Assembly (NCBI GenBank): GCA_029260295.1
Contig: JAJDDN010000008.1
Span: 186,001-250,000 of the forward strand
Length of the DNA stretch: 64,000 nt
Reading direction: 5' to 3'
From: Phycisphaerales bacterium
GTDB taxonomy: Bacteria; Planctomycetota; Phycisphaerae; Phycisphaerales; UBA1924
Part shown: piece after piece, positions 35,292-42,834 of the stretch
How positions within the stretch are numbered: position 1 is the stretch's first letter
Layout: the number at the start of each line of letters is the position of its first letter
Notes under the pieces: generated by a model
Database searches by the model: none
What the model was told of the DNA's origin: nothing
What the model saw: only the letters and a program-made list of their open reading frames with translations
Translations under genes and position numbers: made by a program

Positions 35292-36166
35292 CAGTAGCAG
35301 ATCATTTCAGATGCAGCAGAGAGCTGTGATTCGCCTCGCTGGGTGTAGCGGCTGGTCGTCTGAATATTCTCATGCCCGAGAAGTTGTGCAAGCCCAACAA
35401 GGTCGTTGTTGTTTGCCTCCAAATACTGAGTCGCAAAGGTGTGGCGAAGAGCGTGCGGATGAATATCTAAACCAATGGCGACTCCATACTTCTCCACCGT
35501 GTAGCGGACGCCGTCGATACCCAGTGGTTTGAGTCCCCGGCCTATGAAAATGCGGTCAGTATCCACTGGCGGCCTACTCTCTAGGTAGTCCATAAGCATC
35601 CGTCTTGCTTGAATGGGAACTGGCAGCGACCGTTCTTTGTTGTGCTTGCCATGGCGGACAGTGAGTGATCCACGGCGTTCTGTGAGGTCAACATCACCGA
35701 TTTGCAGTGCTGCAACTTCGCTGATTCTGAAGCCGCAATACACAAACAATCCAAGGATTGCAGAAGCTCGATGGTCGTCACGAACTGCGGTTTCTCTTAG
35801 TAGCCTACGGATTGCTGACCGTTCTATGGCTTTGGGGGCCGTTGGTGTTCGCCGGAGTTCCTTCACACCCTTGGCGGGGTTGGCTTCAATCACTTCTCTT
35901 TCCACAAGAAATTGGAAGTATCTGCGAAGTGTGACCAGACACCGATTGACGGTGGCGACTGCTTGGCCACGATCTTCTCGAAGATGTTTGCGGAAGTCCG
36001 TCACATCACGAATGGTGACTCTGGTACTCTCATACGAATCTTCATTGATTTTCTCAAACCATTCAACCCATTTCTTATAATCATGACAAAGGGCTTTGAT
36101 GGTGAGTTCTGAGAAATCGTTCACGCTCAGAAATCGGTCGAACAGGACGCTTTCGGATTTGGACAT
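35291..36166 (-). CDS. XerC/XerD-like tyrosine recombinase (second recombinase)
   Basis: A 291-residue recombinase of Xer size with SAM-like N-terminal domain and complete catalytic set: R147 in YCGFRISEV, Lys in HGKHNKERSLP (174/177), H238 and R241 in HALRHTFAT, H265 in LLGHENIQTTSRYTQ and nucleophile Y274. The ATG at 36166 has GGAG 7 bases upstream. It is distinct from the integrase at 22541, which lies at the element end. It could resolve element multimers or serve a nested element, though no repeats around it were seen. Confidence 0.9.
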   Translation of the reverse strand: MSKSESVLFDRFLSVNDFSELTIKALCHDYKKWVEWFEKINEDSYESTRVTIRDVTDFRKHLREDRGQAVATVNRCLVTLRRYFQFLVEREVIEANPAKGVKELRRTPTAPKAIERSAIRRLLRETAVRDDHRASAILGLFVYCGFRISEVAALQIGDVDLTERRGSLTVRHGKHNKERSLPVPIQARRMLMDYLESRPPVDTDRIFIGRGLKPLGIDGVRYTVEKYGVAIGLDIHPHALRHTFATQYLEANNNDLVGLAQLLGHENIQTTSRYTQRGESQLSAASEMICY

Positions 36167-36290
36167 CGTATTTCTCCATGCATTATGTGGTCATAAAAGA
36201 CAGGTTTATGGACAGAAAGAGAACGGAAATAACGCAGACTGTGAACAGAGTTACACGAGATAATGACTCTTATCTGGCGTGCTTATCTGG

Positions 36291-36791
36291 TCATGGCGGC
36301 TGTCTCAAGTGCCTGTAAACGGCACCTACAAGTTCATGGTCTGCCTTATCGTCGGCCCCATTTGGAAAACAATCAGAGAGAGCAGCGGTCACGGACTGAG
36401 GTGATGGGCTTTCGACTCCCAACCCCTTGAGCAGGTCGATGAGCCTCAGCACGATCGGGTTGATTGTGGATGATTTCTTTTTTCCGCGCAAAGATGATTT
36501 ACTTGAACGAGTTGTTGGAGGCCCCGCCCGCCTTGGGTAGAACAGAATGGGCTGATCATTGACCCCAAGACCAGTCCGACGAACATTCAGGCACTCATCT
36601 CGAAGCCGTTTATCGAAGAATGGCCGTTTCGTCGCAATCAGATAGATTGGCATCGGGAACACTCCTTGCTTCATCAATGCGTAGAACCTCGACCTAGACA
36701 ATCCCACAACTCTTGCCATATCAGAGATGGTCAATACAACACGCCGATTCGGATCTAGCAATCCTGAACGATTTGGATTTGAAGTTTTCAT
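36291..36791 (-). CDS. HTH DNA-binding protein, AlpA/excisionase-like
   Basis: A 166-residue protein. Residues about 17-60 (VVLTISDMARVVGLSRSRFYALMKQGVFPMPIY) form a MerR/AlpA-type helix-turn-helix. The middle is Ser/Lys-rich (SSLRGKKKSS) and probably flexible; the C-terminus (PIVLRLIDLLKGLGVESPSPQSV) is helical. It overlaps the end of the RuvB-like gene by 4 bases, so the two are made together. AlpA-like proteins often regulate excision of integrated elements; that role is plausible but unproven. Confidence 0.6.
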   Translation of the reverse strand: MKTSNPNRSGLLDPNRRVVLTISDMARVVGLSRSRFYALMKQGVFPMPIYLIATKRPFFDKRLRDECLNVRRTGLGVNDQPILFYPRRAGPPTTRSSKSSLRGKKKSSTINPIVLRLIDLLKGLGVESPSPQSVTAALSDCFPNGADDKADHELVGAVYRHLRQPP

Positions 36792-37774
36792 TGCTCACCC
36801 TCTTGAATTATTTGAGTGCTCAAAACTTTTGAACCTCGGACATGATCCATGCCTTTGGGGGTCAAACTCCGCCCTCTATCGCTCCTGTCGAGTAGCCCGA
36901 GCCACAGAAGGTTGCTCTCTACTACCTTTGCCACAGCTTCTGGAGGCTGACCAAGCCGTGATGCAATCACACCGAGTCTCATTGGTCTTACAGATTCTGA
37001 CAGAATGGTCAGATACTGACGCTCATCAGAGTTCAGCCCCGCTTCATCTAGCTCCTCAACCTCAAATGTTGCCTTCGCATGATGGACACTCAGATTCGTA
37101 TCTCCGAGTGACCTCGCTGTACGACGAATTGATTCCATGAGTCTGAGTGCAAGCCGTGGCGTACCGAAGGAACGGACAGCGATCTGATGAAGAACACCCT
37201 CGCCAACTTCCCATCCGAGTTGATTTATTTTCTGCGCCAGAATTAATTCGATATCTTCAATCGAATATCGCCGTAGCTGACAATGGAGTTTCATCCTGTC
37301 TCTGAGAGGCTGCAGTAACCCTTGCGGATCTGTAGTCGCCAGGATGAGCGTAAACGGCCTCAGATCTAGTTTTTGAACTGATTGCCGCTGCTCATTCGTA
37401 ACGAACACACATCGCTCCTCAAGAGCCTTATAGAGGGCTACCTGGATTGATGGAGTCAATTCGTGGGCCTCGTCAATGAACAAGACCGAGTTGGGCAGAA
37501 CTGGGCACATGAGCAGCCCATTGAGAGTTTGGACAGAGGTTATGGTCTGCCCTAATGCTTCGAAGAACTCACCGGCCATCTCTTTCGCTAATACTTTCGA
37601 AAGCATCGTCTTCCCCGTTCCGGCTGGACCTGTCAAAATGGTGTGCGGGAGAGCTTCAGCATCTGCGAACGAAGATTCAACGGCGACCCGTAATTTTTGG
37701 ATGACCCGCTCTTGCCCAATCACATGGTTGAGTGTTGGCGGTATGGCTTCCTGATTCTGATTTATGCTTGTCAT
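36788..37774 (-). CDS. RuvB-like AAA+ ATPase
   Basis: A 328-residue AAA+ protein with RuvB architecture: Walker A GPAGTGKT (residues 49-56), Walker B LFIDEAHEL (98-106), sensor 1 ILATTDP and the arginine finger region PLRDRMKLHCQL, followed by a RuvB-like winged-helix end (DERQYLTIL...PEAVAKVVESNLLWLGLLDRSDRGRSLTPKG). GGAGG lies 5 bases before the ATG. RuvA and RuvC genes are absent, so it is not the housekeeping branch-migration operon. On a mobile element it may act in recombination or replication of the element. Confidence 0.82.
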   Translation of the reverse strand: MTSINQNQEAIPPTLNHVIGQERVIQKLRVAVESSFADAEALPHTILTGPAGTGKTMLSKVLAKEMAGEFFEALGQTITSVQTLNGLLMCPVLPNSVLFIDEAHELTPSIQVALYKALEERCVFVTNEQRQSVQKLDLRPFTLILATTDPQGLLQPLRDRMKLHCQLRRYSIEDIELILAQKINQLGWEVGEGVLHQIAVRSFGTPRLALRLMESIRRTARSLGDTNLSVHHAKATFEVEELDEAGLNSDERQYLTILSESVRPMRLGVIASRLGQPPEAVAKVVESNLLWLGLLDRSDRGRSLTPKGMDHVRGSKVLSTQIIQEGEQ

Positions 37775-38142
37775 TGTGGCCTCCGCTCATCAACGCATCC
37801 ATGCAACCGCATGTGAATAGCAATTTCGATAAGTCGTGACACATCACTGACCAGATGTTCGGTCATGTCAAGCCCGAATTTTCTGGATCATCGCTGGCTG
37901 CTCACCAGAGGGTTTTTTAAAGCGAACAAGTGAACATTTTTTCAAATCACCGAACTTAACGGGTTATTAAAAAAAGATGCGCTCAAACCCTCATACCTAC
38001 CCCGTCTCTGTTCTTTGCGGAAACTTTCACGCCGGGAAAATAATAGATCTGAGCGTATTGAGGATGAATGCGACTTCACACACATGCACCGATCTATTGA
38101 ATCAGCAGCAATCGGAGAACTGAATCTCCGAGCGATTTCTAT
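37775..38142. other. Intergenic region upstream of the RuvB-like gene
   Basis: These 368 bases hold no supported gene. They carry an inverted repeat at 37848-37865 in a promoter-like position for the RuvB-like gene, an AT-rich patch near 37915-37975 with runs of T and A, and a hairpin at 38112-38131 (TCGGAGA/TCTCCGA) just after the amidoligase stop that lacks a T tract. Confidence 0.5.
37848..37871 (-). promoter_or_regulatory. Candidate promoter with operator for the RuvB-like/HTH operon
   Basis: On the minus strand TTGACA (37866-37871) is followed after 17 bases by AGTGAT (37843-37848), a weak -10. The spacer holds the inverted repeat TGACC-N8-GGTCA, where a repressor such as the operon's own HTH protein could bind. 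Confidence 0.3.
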
Positions 38143-39129
38143 TTACTGATTGAGTTCTTTCCATCTACGGAGCAAGAATCGACCTGTATCTCTCAGCTCG
38201 GGAGACACCTTCGAGTAGACCCTTGAGTTCACCTTGAGGCCCAGCGTAGTGAGCATCTTGTCGAGGCTTGCACGCTCATTTGGCAACTGAACCTTGGTCG
38301 CCTTACAGGTGCGATTGCATGCGTGGTCAGTCATTCGCAGCATGAGCCTCGCCCAATGGCGTGCCTTCTGCACATTGAGCGTCGAAGCCGCATATCTGTA
38401 TTCCACCCGTGGCTCAGAACCCCACAAATGCGTCCAGTTGATTCCAGACGAACGGGAAAGCCTCTGGAGTTCTGACTTGAAGCAGGACATGGTTCGGCAG
38501 CCAGCAAGGCGACTGGGCATGTTTGGGAGCTTCTGGCAGAAATGATTCGTCAATCGACTCGGCGGCACCAAGCCATAGATCACATTTTCATTTCTGTGAA
38601 TCGTGTTGTAGAGAGACCGAATGACAGCGGGCCGTTCTTTGGCTTCTGGCAGTTCTACATGGATATGGTGCCCGCAGCTTGAGTTGACCCTTGCTCCGAG
38701 ATACTTGAGGATTTCGAGCATTGGCGGCACGACCTTTTCCCAATCGTCTAATCCAGAAAGTATCCGAGTCTTGACTTCCACAGAGACCCATTGGACTCCT
38801 CGGAATCGGGATTCCCCTCTAACAGATGAATCATACTCAACACACACATCTGCTCCAGCTGGAACTGGTCGATGGCTGTACGAACGAGCAACGGCTGGGA
38901 CATTATTCGCCGACAGCACCTGAGCGATGACCTTACGAACATCATCCGATTGACCGCCCCCAACTTGCGGCACGGCAACTTCAAACTCACATCCAAGACG
39001 ACGACTGTTTCGATTCAACTCTGATACCAGCATTTGCATCTCCAATGTCGGGACATCCCGATACTGGTTGATGTTGAAATACAATGGCATGTGAATCGGA
39101 AAATAATTCTCTGGGATAGACGGGCCCAT
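38143..39129 (-). CDS. Putative amidoligase (COOH-NH2 ligase, PF12224-like)
   Basis: A 328-residue protein with the pattern of the glutamine-synthetase-fold amidoligases: RLGCEFEVAVP (residues 44-54), EYDSSV (98-103), VSVEVKTRIL (115-124) and GHHIHVELP (153-161), corresponding to the family's GvEiEv, D.Si, EivSp and HvHv motifs that bind ATP and metal. These enzymes are predicted to form amide bonds between a carboxylate and an amine on peptides or small molecules. ATG at 39129 is used; later in-frame ATGs (for example residue 14) are possible. Two tiny coupled ORFs precede it, attractive as substrates or partners. No protease or exporter gene is adjacent. Confidence 0.68.
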   Translation of the reverse strand: MGPSIPENYFPIHMPLYFNINQYRDVPTLEMQMLVSELNRNSRRLGCEFEVAVPQVGGGQSDDVRKVIAQVLSANNVPAVARSYSHRPVPAGADVCVEYDSSVRGESRFRGVQWVSVEVKTRILSGLDDWEKVVPPMLEILKYLGARVNSSCGHHIHVELPEAKERPAVIRSLYNTIHRNENVIYGLVPPSRLTNHFCQKLPNMPSRLAGCRTMSCFKSELQRLSRSSGINWTHLWGSEPRVEYRYAASTLNVQKARHWARLMLRMTDHACNRTCKATKVQLPNERASLDKMLTTLGLKVNSRVYSKVSPELRDTGRFLLRRWKELNQ

Positions 39130-39192
39130 ACCCCCTCAATAAATCAAAGCGTTTTGGCAGGAGTAGGTACCATAGGTGGTTCCATCCTTTTT

Positions 39193-39402
39193 CTAAATAG
39201 AAAATGCCATGGCTGAGCCAACTCCTGCAGTGATATACCAAGGCAACGAAGAGGCGAGCAAACTGCACAGGGCCGAACGAAAAAACCCGCCCAAAGATTG
39301 CACGATGGGCAGGATAAAGCATTCCAGATTTGTTGGAGTCCGAGAGTAGATGAGAATGCATAGAGGCGAGCGTGAAACTGATTGCTCCACGGCCTTCTTC
39401 AT
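39193..39402 (-). CDS. Small hydrophobic protein upstream of the amidoligase
   Basis: A 69-residue ORF whose ATG overlaps the stop of the 49-residue ORF (ATGA). After a polar, Ser/Arg-containing start it is hydrophobic (LECFILPIVQSLGGFFRSALCSLL, split by Gly and Pro, then WYITAGVGSAMAF), suggesting one or two membrane segments. It ends 63 bases before the amidoligase start. No family is recognised. The overlap is the main support; a longer ORF in another frame covers part of the same bases. Confidence 0.42.
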   Translation of the reverse strand: MKKAVEQSVSRSPLCILIYSRTPTNLECFILPIVQSLGGFFRSALCSLLASSLPWYITAGVGSAMAFSI

Positions 39403-39548
39403 TCGTTATTCTCATTATCGAGTTCAAAATCGTTTATTTCGTCGTCTGACATAGGCTCTAATTCAAGGTCTGGAATAAGAGCCATCAATTCTTCTATGAC
39501 ATTGATTGCGCGTTTATTTCCTTGCTCTTTTTTTTCTTGCTTTGCCAT
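39399..39548 (-). CDS. Small acidic protein (49 aa), possible amidoligase substrate
   Basis: The minus strand from 39548 encodes 49 residues: a basic N-terminus (MAKQEKKEQGNKR) followed by a helical, strongly acidic C-terminus with EELMALIPDLELEP and DDEINDFELDNENNE. GGAAAA lies about 8 bases before the ATG. The split into a charged leader and an acidic tail rich in Asp, Glu and Asn would suit a peptide modified at side-chain carboxylates, which an amidoligase could do; this is inference. It was too short for routine gene calls. Confidence 0.45.
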   Translation of the reverse strand: MAKQEKKEQGNKRAINVIEELMALIPDLELEPMSDDEINDFELDNENNE

Positions 39549-39600
39549 AATTTATTTTCCATTTTCTGTAGCTATTGCTACTGGTTCAATAAAAACTCTA

Positions 39601-39632
39601 AGCGCAAGGGTACGAACCTGTACAGCGCAAGG
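39601..39632. repeat. Direct repeat upstream of the micro-ORF/amidoligase operon
   Basis: AGCGCAAGG occurs at 39601-39609 and 39624-39632, 23 bases apart, roughly two helical turns. It lies 53-84 bases upstream of the 49-residue ORF. A possible minus-strand promoter (TTGAAC at 39584-39589, GAAAAT at 39561-39566, 17-base spacer) lies between, so the repeat may be an activator or repressor site. Confidence 0.3.
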
Positions 39633-39762
39633 GGCTATGTGTGTGTTTGAATGGTTCGCACCCATAGTTTCTTTTCGTCCTTCTCAAAAATTCTCAACAG
39701 TCAATCACTCAACTGCTCTGTTATCAGTTCGACTTCATGCGCCGAACTGTTACGGGTGAGTC

Positions 39763-40176
39763 TCAAAATGGGAATTCATCTGGTTCCGAATCCGCATCTT
39801 CTTGATTTGGCTTTGCTGCTGCTGTCCCATCATTATTCCAAAGTCTGTAAGGTACTGACTCTTCTGGTTCGTCAATGCCAGGGTCATACTCATCTACAGG
39901 ATTCTCAAAGATACGGATAAGTGTGCTGGTCACGAAGTCAAAGACAAACATGTACTCCTTATCAAGTATCGGAATGACTCCTGATACTTGGGTCTCAGTC
40001 AACAGGTCGTCATGCCACTGGACTAATACCCAATCATTTTCACGGTCAATGTGATTGGTCAGCTCATCGGGCAGCGCATCCAGGCAAGCATCAACGATTT
40101 TTCTTCTGACTACTCCGAGTTCATCCGAGCTGGTGAATTGTTCCGTTAGCATCTTCGTCTTCATTCTCAAATCCAT
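39763..40176 (-). CDS. Acidic protein of unknown function
   Basis: A 137-residue protein with basic N-terminus (MDLRMKTKMLTEQF), a central alpha/beta part (VVRRKIVDACLDALP, WVLVQWHDDLLTETQVSGVIPILDKEYMFVFDF) and a very acidic tail. GAGG lies 4 bases before the ATG at 40176; an in-frame ATG at 40212 is less well supported. A 7-bp inverted repeat (39725-39749) follows its stop. I do not recognise a family. Confidence 0.5.
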   Translation of the reverse strand: MDLRMKTKMLTEQFTSSDELGVVRRKIVDACLDALPDELTNHIDRENDWVLVQWHDDLLTETQVSGVIPILDKEYMFVFDFVTSTLIRIFENPVDEYDPGIDEPEESVPYRLWNNDGTAAAKPNQEDADSEPDEFPF

Positions 40177-40859
40177 TCTGCCTCTTTCTGAGGCTCTTGC
40201 TGAATGTCGCATAACTAATAAAAATGTTATACGCTGACCCGCTCAATCCCGATTCGTTATCAGGTCATTTGGTACGGACATGCAAGTACCATATCAGGTA
40301 TTCAGAAATTGTCCAGTCATGCGCCAGAACGGCGGCCTCATGCGAACGCCACCAAACCTATCAACAAACTAAGGTAGACAAGCCAGCCATTCCGAATCAA
40401 TCATCCTTGCTGATTTTTTTAGTCTCAGAATGACTTTTAGGAATTGCAGGTATCCGGGGCCGTTGATTCCTGAAATCCATTCTGGCATTGAAATCAATGC
40501 TTCTTAGGCTAGAAATTATGAACGGTCATTTTTGACGGGATAACGGGGGCGTTGAAAAAAGATTTGGAATTATTGAAAATCGGTGTGCGGTCACTGGGTT
40601 TTCGGGATGGTTGATGCAATGCGCACGATCAGCGGAGCCGATACAAGTAGTGGGGGTTGTGTGAATCAACAAAGGATATTTGTCTGGTTGGTCGAACACT
40701 TAGGTGCTGCTGTTGGGTTTTCGGGTTGCTCATCGTTCCCCGACAGCGGAAAAAAATCATCCTCTCTTGGTAGAGATACCAATAGAGACTTTTCAAACTA
40801 GAACCGCAACGAGGCTGATTACCTTGCACCGGTTTTGTAATTCCCGGAAAGATGGAACG
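40177..40859. other. Divergent intergenic region, candidate origin/control region of the element
   Basis: About 680 bases between divergent genes without a supported ORF. It holds two copies of TGGGTTTTCGGG (40595-40606 and 40714-40725), an AT-rich stretch, and a perfect palindrome TTGGTA-GAGA-TACCAA (40767-40782) 78 bases before the replication-like gene. Repeats plus AT-rich DNA beside a replication gene are what an origin could look like, but two repeat copies are weak evidence. Confidence 0.35.
40767..40782 (+). promoter_or_regulatory. Palindromic operator candidate upstream of the replication-like gene
   Basis: TTGGTA-GAGA-TACCAA is a perfect 6-bp inverted repeat, extended imperfectly outward by CTC/TAGAG. 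It could bind a dimeric repressor. Confidence 0.3.
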
Positions 40860-42479
40860 ATGAGCAATCAAAAATTATGCAACCAGCGATACGGCCAGAA
40901 GAACTATCAAGAGTACAGGCTTCGCCTCATCGGTGGGACAAAGAACAAAGAGCTTCGCACAGACAGCATGGTATGGGCCGGCTACTTTGCACGCTATCAG
41001 TCTGTCCTTGGTGGCGGGAAACTTTGCAAACCAACCTGTACTCGACGGGCATACAACAATTCACAGTTTGATGAATCCAAGCGTGCGTCCGCTATCCGTA
41101 ACAGTTGGAAGATGAAGGCTCGGGATATTCATGATCATCTACTAGCGGAACCTGAAGAGATAGACAGAATGATTGCCTATACCACCCGTTGCCCAACCAT
41201 CGGGAATCACCGGGTCGGTCTCTTCCACTTCGATATTGACAACCATACCAACCTACCCATCAGCTTTGTTCACGACTGCAGAGACTTGATTGCTGCAATT
41301 TTTCCTGATGCTCAAATCTATTGGGAAGCCTCGACAACGGGCGCAGGATTGCATGGGTATCTGCTTCTCTCATGGCCTAGATTGGTAGACAATCAGAGAA
41401 TCAGGCAGGATATCGAACAGCTCCAGCAATTGATTGGGTCTATTACCAGCCATATCCCTACCCAGTGTAACGAACTAAGGGGTTCCCCTCCTCTGAGTCA
41501 TAAGAGACAAATTATCAGTTCAGGGTGTGGATTATGGGGTAAGCTGCCACGACCACAGACCCAGGCGCAGATGGAGTCTTTCTTATCTGCAACCAATTCT
41601 TCTTCTCCTTGTTCCGGTTTAATTTCTCAGGCTCAGAATTATCTTTCTTCAGCTTCAGACCAAGAACAGAGAAGAGTAGTCGCTGGTTCTCATTCTTCGC
41701 ACGCTCAGAATACCGCCCCAACGGTTTCATTATCCCACACCTCAAGTTCACCAGAGACCATGCCTACTAACACCGTAGGTGTATATGCAAATGTATTGGG
41801 GTGTACTAATCCAGAACAAGCCTCTATTGGCGTAGAAGGGGATACCTTCAAGAGAGCTACCCAGTTCGTCAGCCACCACTTGAGAACCTACTACACGGCG
41901 CACCAGACCTTGCCAAGCCTTGCACAGACAGCCAAAGCATACGAGGATGCAGGACTCAAGATAGGGAATACCGACGACCACAGTATGGAGGATGCCCACA
42001 AGTATCAGACCCTGACATTTGACCCAAGCAAAGCCAAGAGCAGCGCGGAGGACTACATACCCCAAGCTACTCAGATAGTACAGAAAAAATTAGAAGAGAA
42101 CGGATTGAGAGCAGACATATCCCACGACCTGAAGATGAGGAAGAGAAGATACACAGCCAAAGGTCGTGCTACTAGAACCATCGAGGGTCTCTACGAAATC
42201 AAGGAAGAAGAACTGATACAAACCTACGCCTGCATGTTGTACGAGCTTGAGAAATTTCCTGATAGAGAAGGGACATGGGGTAAGAGACAATGCCATGAGC
42301 TGGTGCAATTCTTCGGAACCAGCATGGAGGACTCCAAGAAGTACATGGCAATCATGCGATGGATCCGGCGCAACAAACTAGCCAAGCTGACAAAGCATCA
42401 AATACCCTCAACCAATCAAACAGGTAAATGCAGAAGATACAGGCTCTATTCACAGGCTCCGTCAGTCAAAAGGGTCTGA
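40860..42479 (+). CDS. Primase/replication-initiator-like protein
   Basis: A 539-residue protein. Residues 119-128 (VGLFHFDIDN) with D125 and D127, and 156-170 (EASTTGAGLHGYLLL) with H165, match the first two motifs of archaeo-eukaryotic primase-type proteins (hDhD and sGxGxH). A third acidic motif was not clearly found. Residues about 235-320 are a Ser/Gln/Thr-rich linker. The C-terminal 200 residues are helical and basic, with a likely winged-helix (LVQFFGTSMEDSKKYMAIMRWIRRNKLAKLTK). The start at 40860 is chosen over the in-frame ATG at 40704 because the extension does not look protein-coding. It may prime or initiate replication of the excised element. Confidence 0.55.
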   Translation: MSNQKLCNQRYGQKNYQEYRLRLIGGTKNKELRTDSMVWAGYFARYQSVLGGGKLCKPTCTRRAYNNSQFDESKRASAIRNSWKMKARDIHDHLLAEPEEIDRMIAYTTRCPTIGNHRVGLFHFDIDNHTNLPISFVHDCRDLIAAIFPDAQIYWEASTTGAGLHGYLLLSWPRLVDNQRIRQDIEQLQQLIGSITSHIPTQCNELRGSPPLSHKRQIISSGCGLWGKLPRPQTQAQMESFLSATNSSSPCSGLISQAQNYLSSASDQEQRRVVAGSHSSHAQNTAPTVSLSHTSSSPETMPTNTVGVYANVLGCTNPEQASIGVEGDTFKRATQFVSHHLRTYYTAHQTLPSLAQTAKAYEDAGLKIGNTDDHSMEDAHKYQTLTFDPSKAKSSAEDYIPQATQIVQKKLEENGLRADISHDLKMRKRRYTAKGRATRTIEGLYEIKEEELIQTYACMLYELEKFPDREGTWGKRQCHELVQFFGTSMEDSKKYMAIMRWIRRNKLAKLTKHQIPSTNQTGKCRRYRLYSQAPSVKRV

Positions 42480-42552
42480 AGTGTCCATTGGCACTCGGTG
42501 GGTCGGAAAGCGGAGGGGACTAGGAGTCCTCTGTTAATTTGAGTCATTGATG

Positions 42553-42586
42553 TAGCCAAACGGGTAGCCAAAAAAATGGCCAAAAC
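42553..42586 (+). repeat. Candidate integrase arm sites, right end
   Basis: TAGCCAAA (42553-42560), TAGCCAAAAAAA (42565-42576) and TGGCCAAAAC (42577-42586) lie in the same orientation 33-66 bases inside the right repeat, matching the two copies at the left end. Confidence 0.45.
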
Positions 42587-42618
42587 ATTGAGGAATGGCC
42601 TTGTATGGGGATAAAAAC

Positions 42619-42674
42619 GGATTGTAAATCCTCTTGCATTAGCATTCGGTGGTTCGAATCCACCCGCGCCCATT
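42619..42674. repeat. Right attachment site (56-bp direct repeat, copy 2)
   Basis: Identical to 22367-22422. Here the upstream tRNA half is missing, so this is the displaced 3' fragment of tRNA-Tyr rather than a second tRNA gene. Confidence 0.93.
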
Positions 42675-42682
42675 TCCCAAAC

Positions 42683-42714
42683 AAAGACCTCCCAGTTATC
42701 GGGGAGGTCTTTTC
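42683..42714 (+). terminator. Original tRNA-Tyr terminator, now at the right element boundary
   Basis: AAAGACCTCCC and GGGAGGTCTTT form a perfect 11-bp stem with an 8-base loop followed by T and C. It starts 8 bases after the right repeat. Before insertion it would have followed tRNA-Tyr directly. Confidence 0.85.
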
Positions 42715-42834
42715 ATGCGCATATATCACGCCTCTCAAGCCCACGGATTATCGACCTTCCCTTCATCTCCACCCAAATCTAGCCGATCCCAAATCTTCGA
42801 AGAGGGCCAACTTCTTCTCTCCCCGGAGGTTCCA

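Larger units (their letters stand above)
22367..42674. mobile_element. Integrated genomic island in tRNA-Tyr (about 20.25 kb)
   Basis: The island is bounded by a 56-bp perfect direct repeat whose left copy is the 3' part of tRNA-Tyr. A tyrosine recombinase gene starts 118 bases inside the left repeat and points inward, the classical tRNA-linked arrangement. Nearly all other genes are on the minus strand; a replication-like gene closes the right end on the plus strand. The interior is visibly more AT-rich and uses codons differently from the C-ending codon style of both flanks. It has no phage structural or conjugation genes, so it may be a satellite or a mobilised or decayed integrative element. 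Cargo includes a Gabija-like defence pair. Confidence 0.9.

Noticed and set aside
38987..39427. A 146-codon minus-strand ORF overlapping the amidoligase start
   Set aside because: It overlaps the well-supported amidoligase reading frame by about 140 bases and has no recognisable pattern; the two coupled micro-ORFs explain the same bases better.
40595..40725. A CRISPR-like array from the repeated TGGGTTTTCGGG
   Set aside because: There are only two short copies with a spacing unlike CRISPR units, and no cas genes are present.
40704..40859. N-terminal extension of the primase-like ORF
   Set aside because: The extension covers the palindrome at 40767-40782 and part of the repeat region and does not resemble coding sequence; ATG at 40860 begins a clearly protein-like stretch.
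42619..42674. A second tRNA-Tyr gene
   Set aside because: Only the 3' part is present; the acceptor 5' strand and D-arm are missing, so it is the att duplication.
42649..42834. N-terminal extension of the histidine kinase ORF
   Set aside because: It would read through the att repeat and the tRNA terminator hairpin; GGAGG just before 42835 marks the start.
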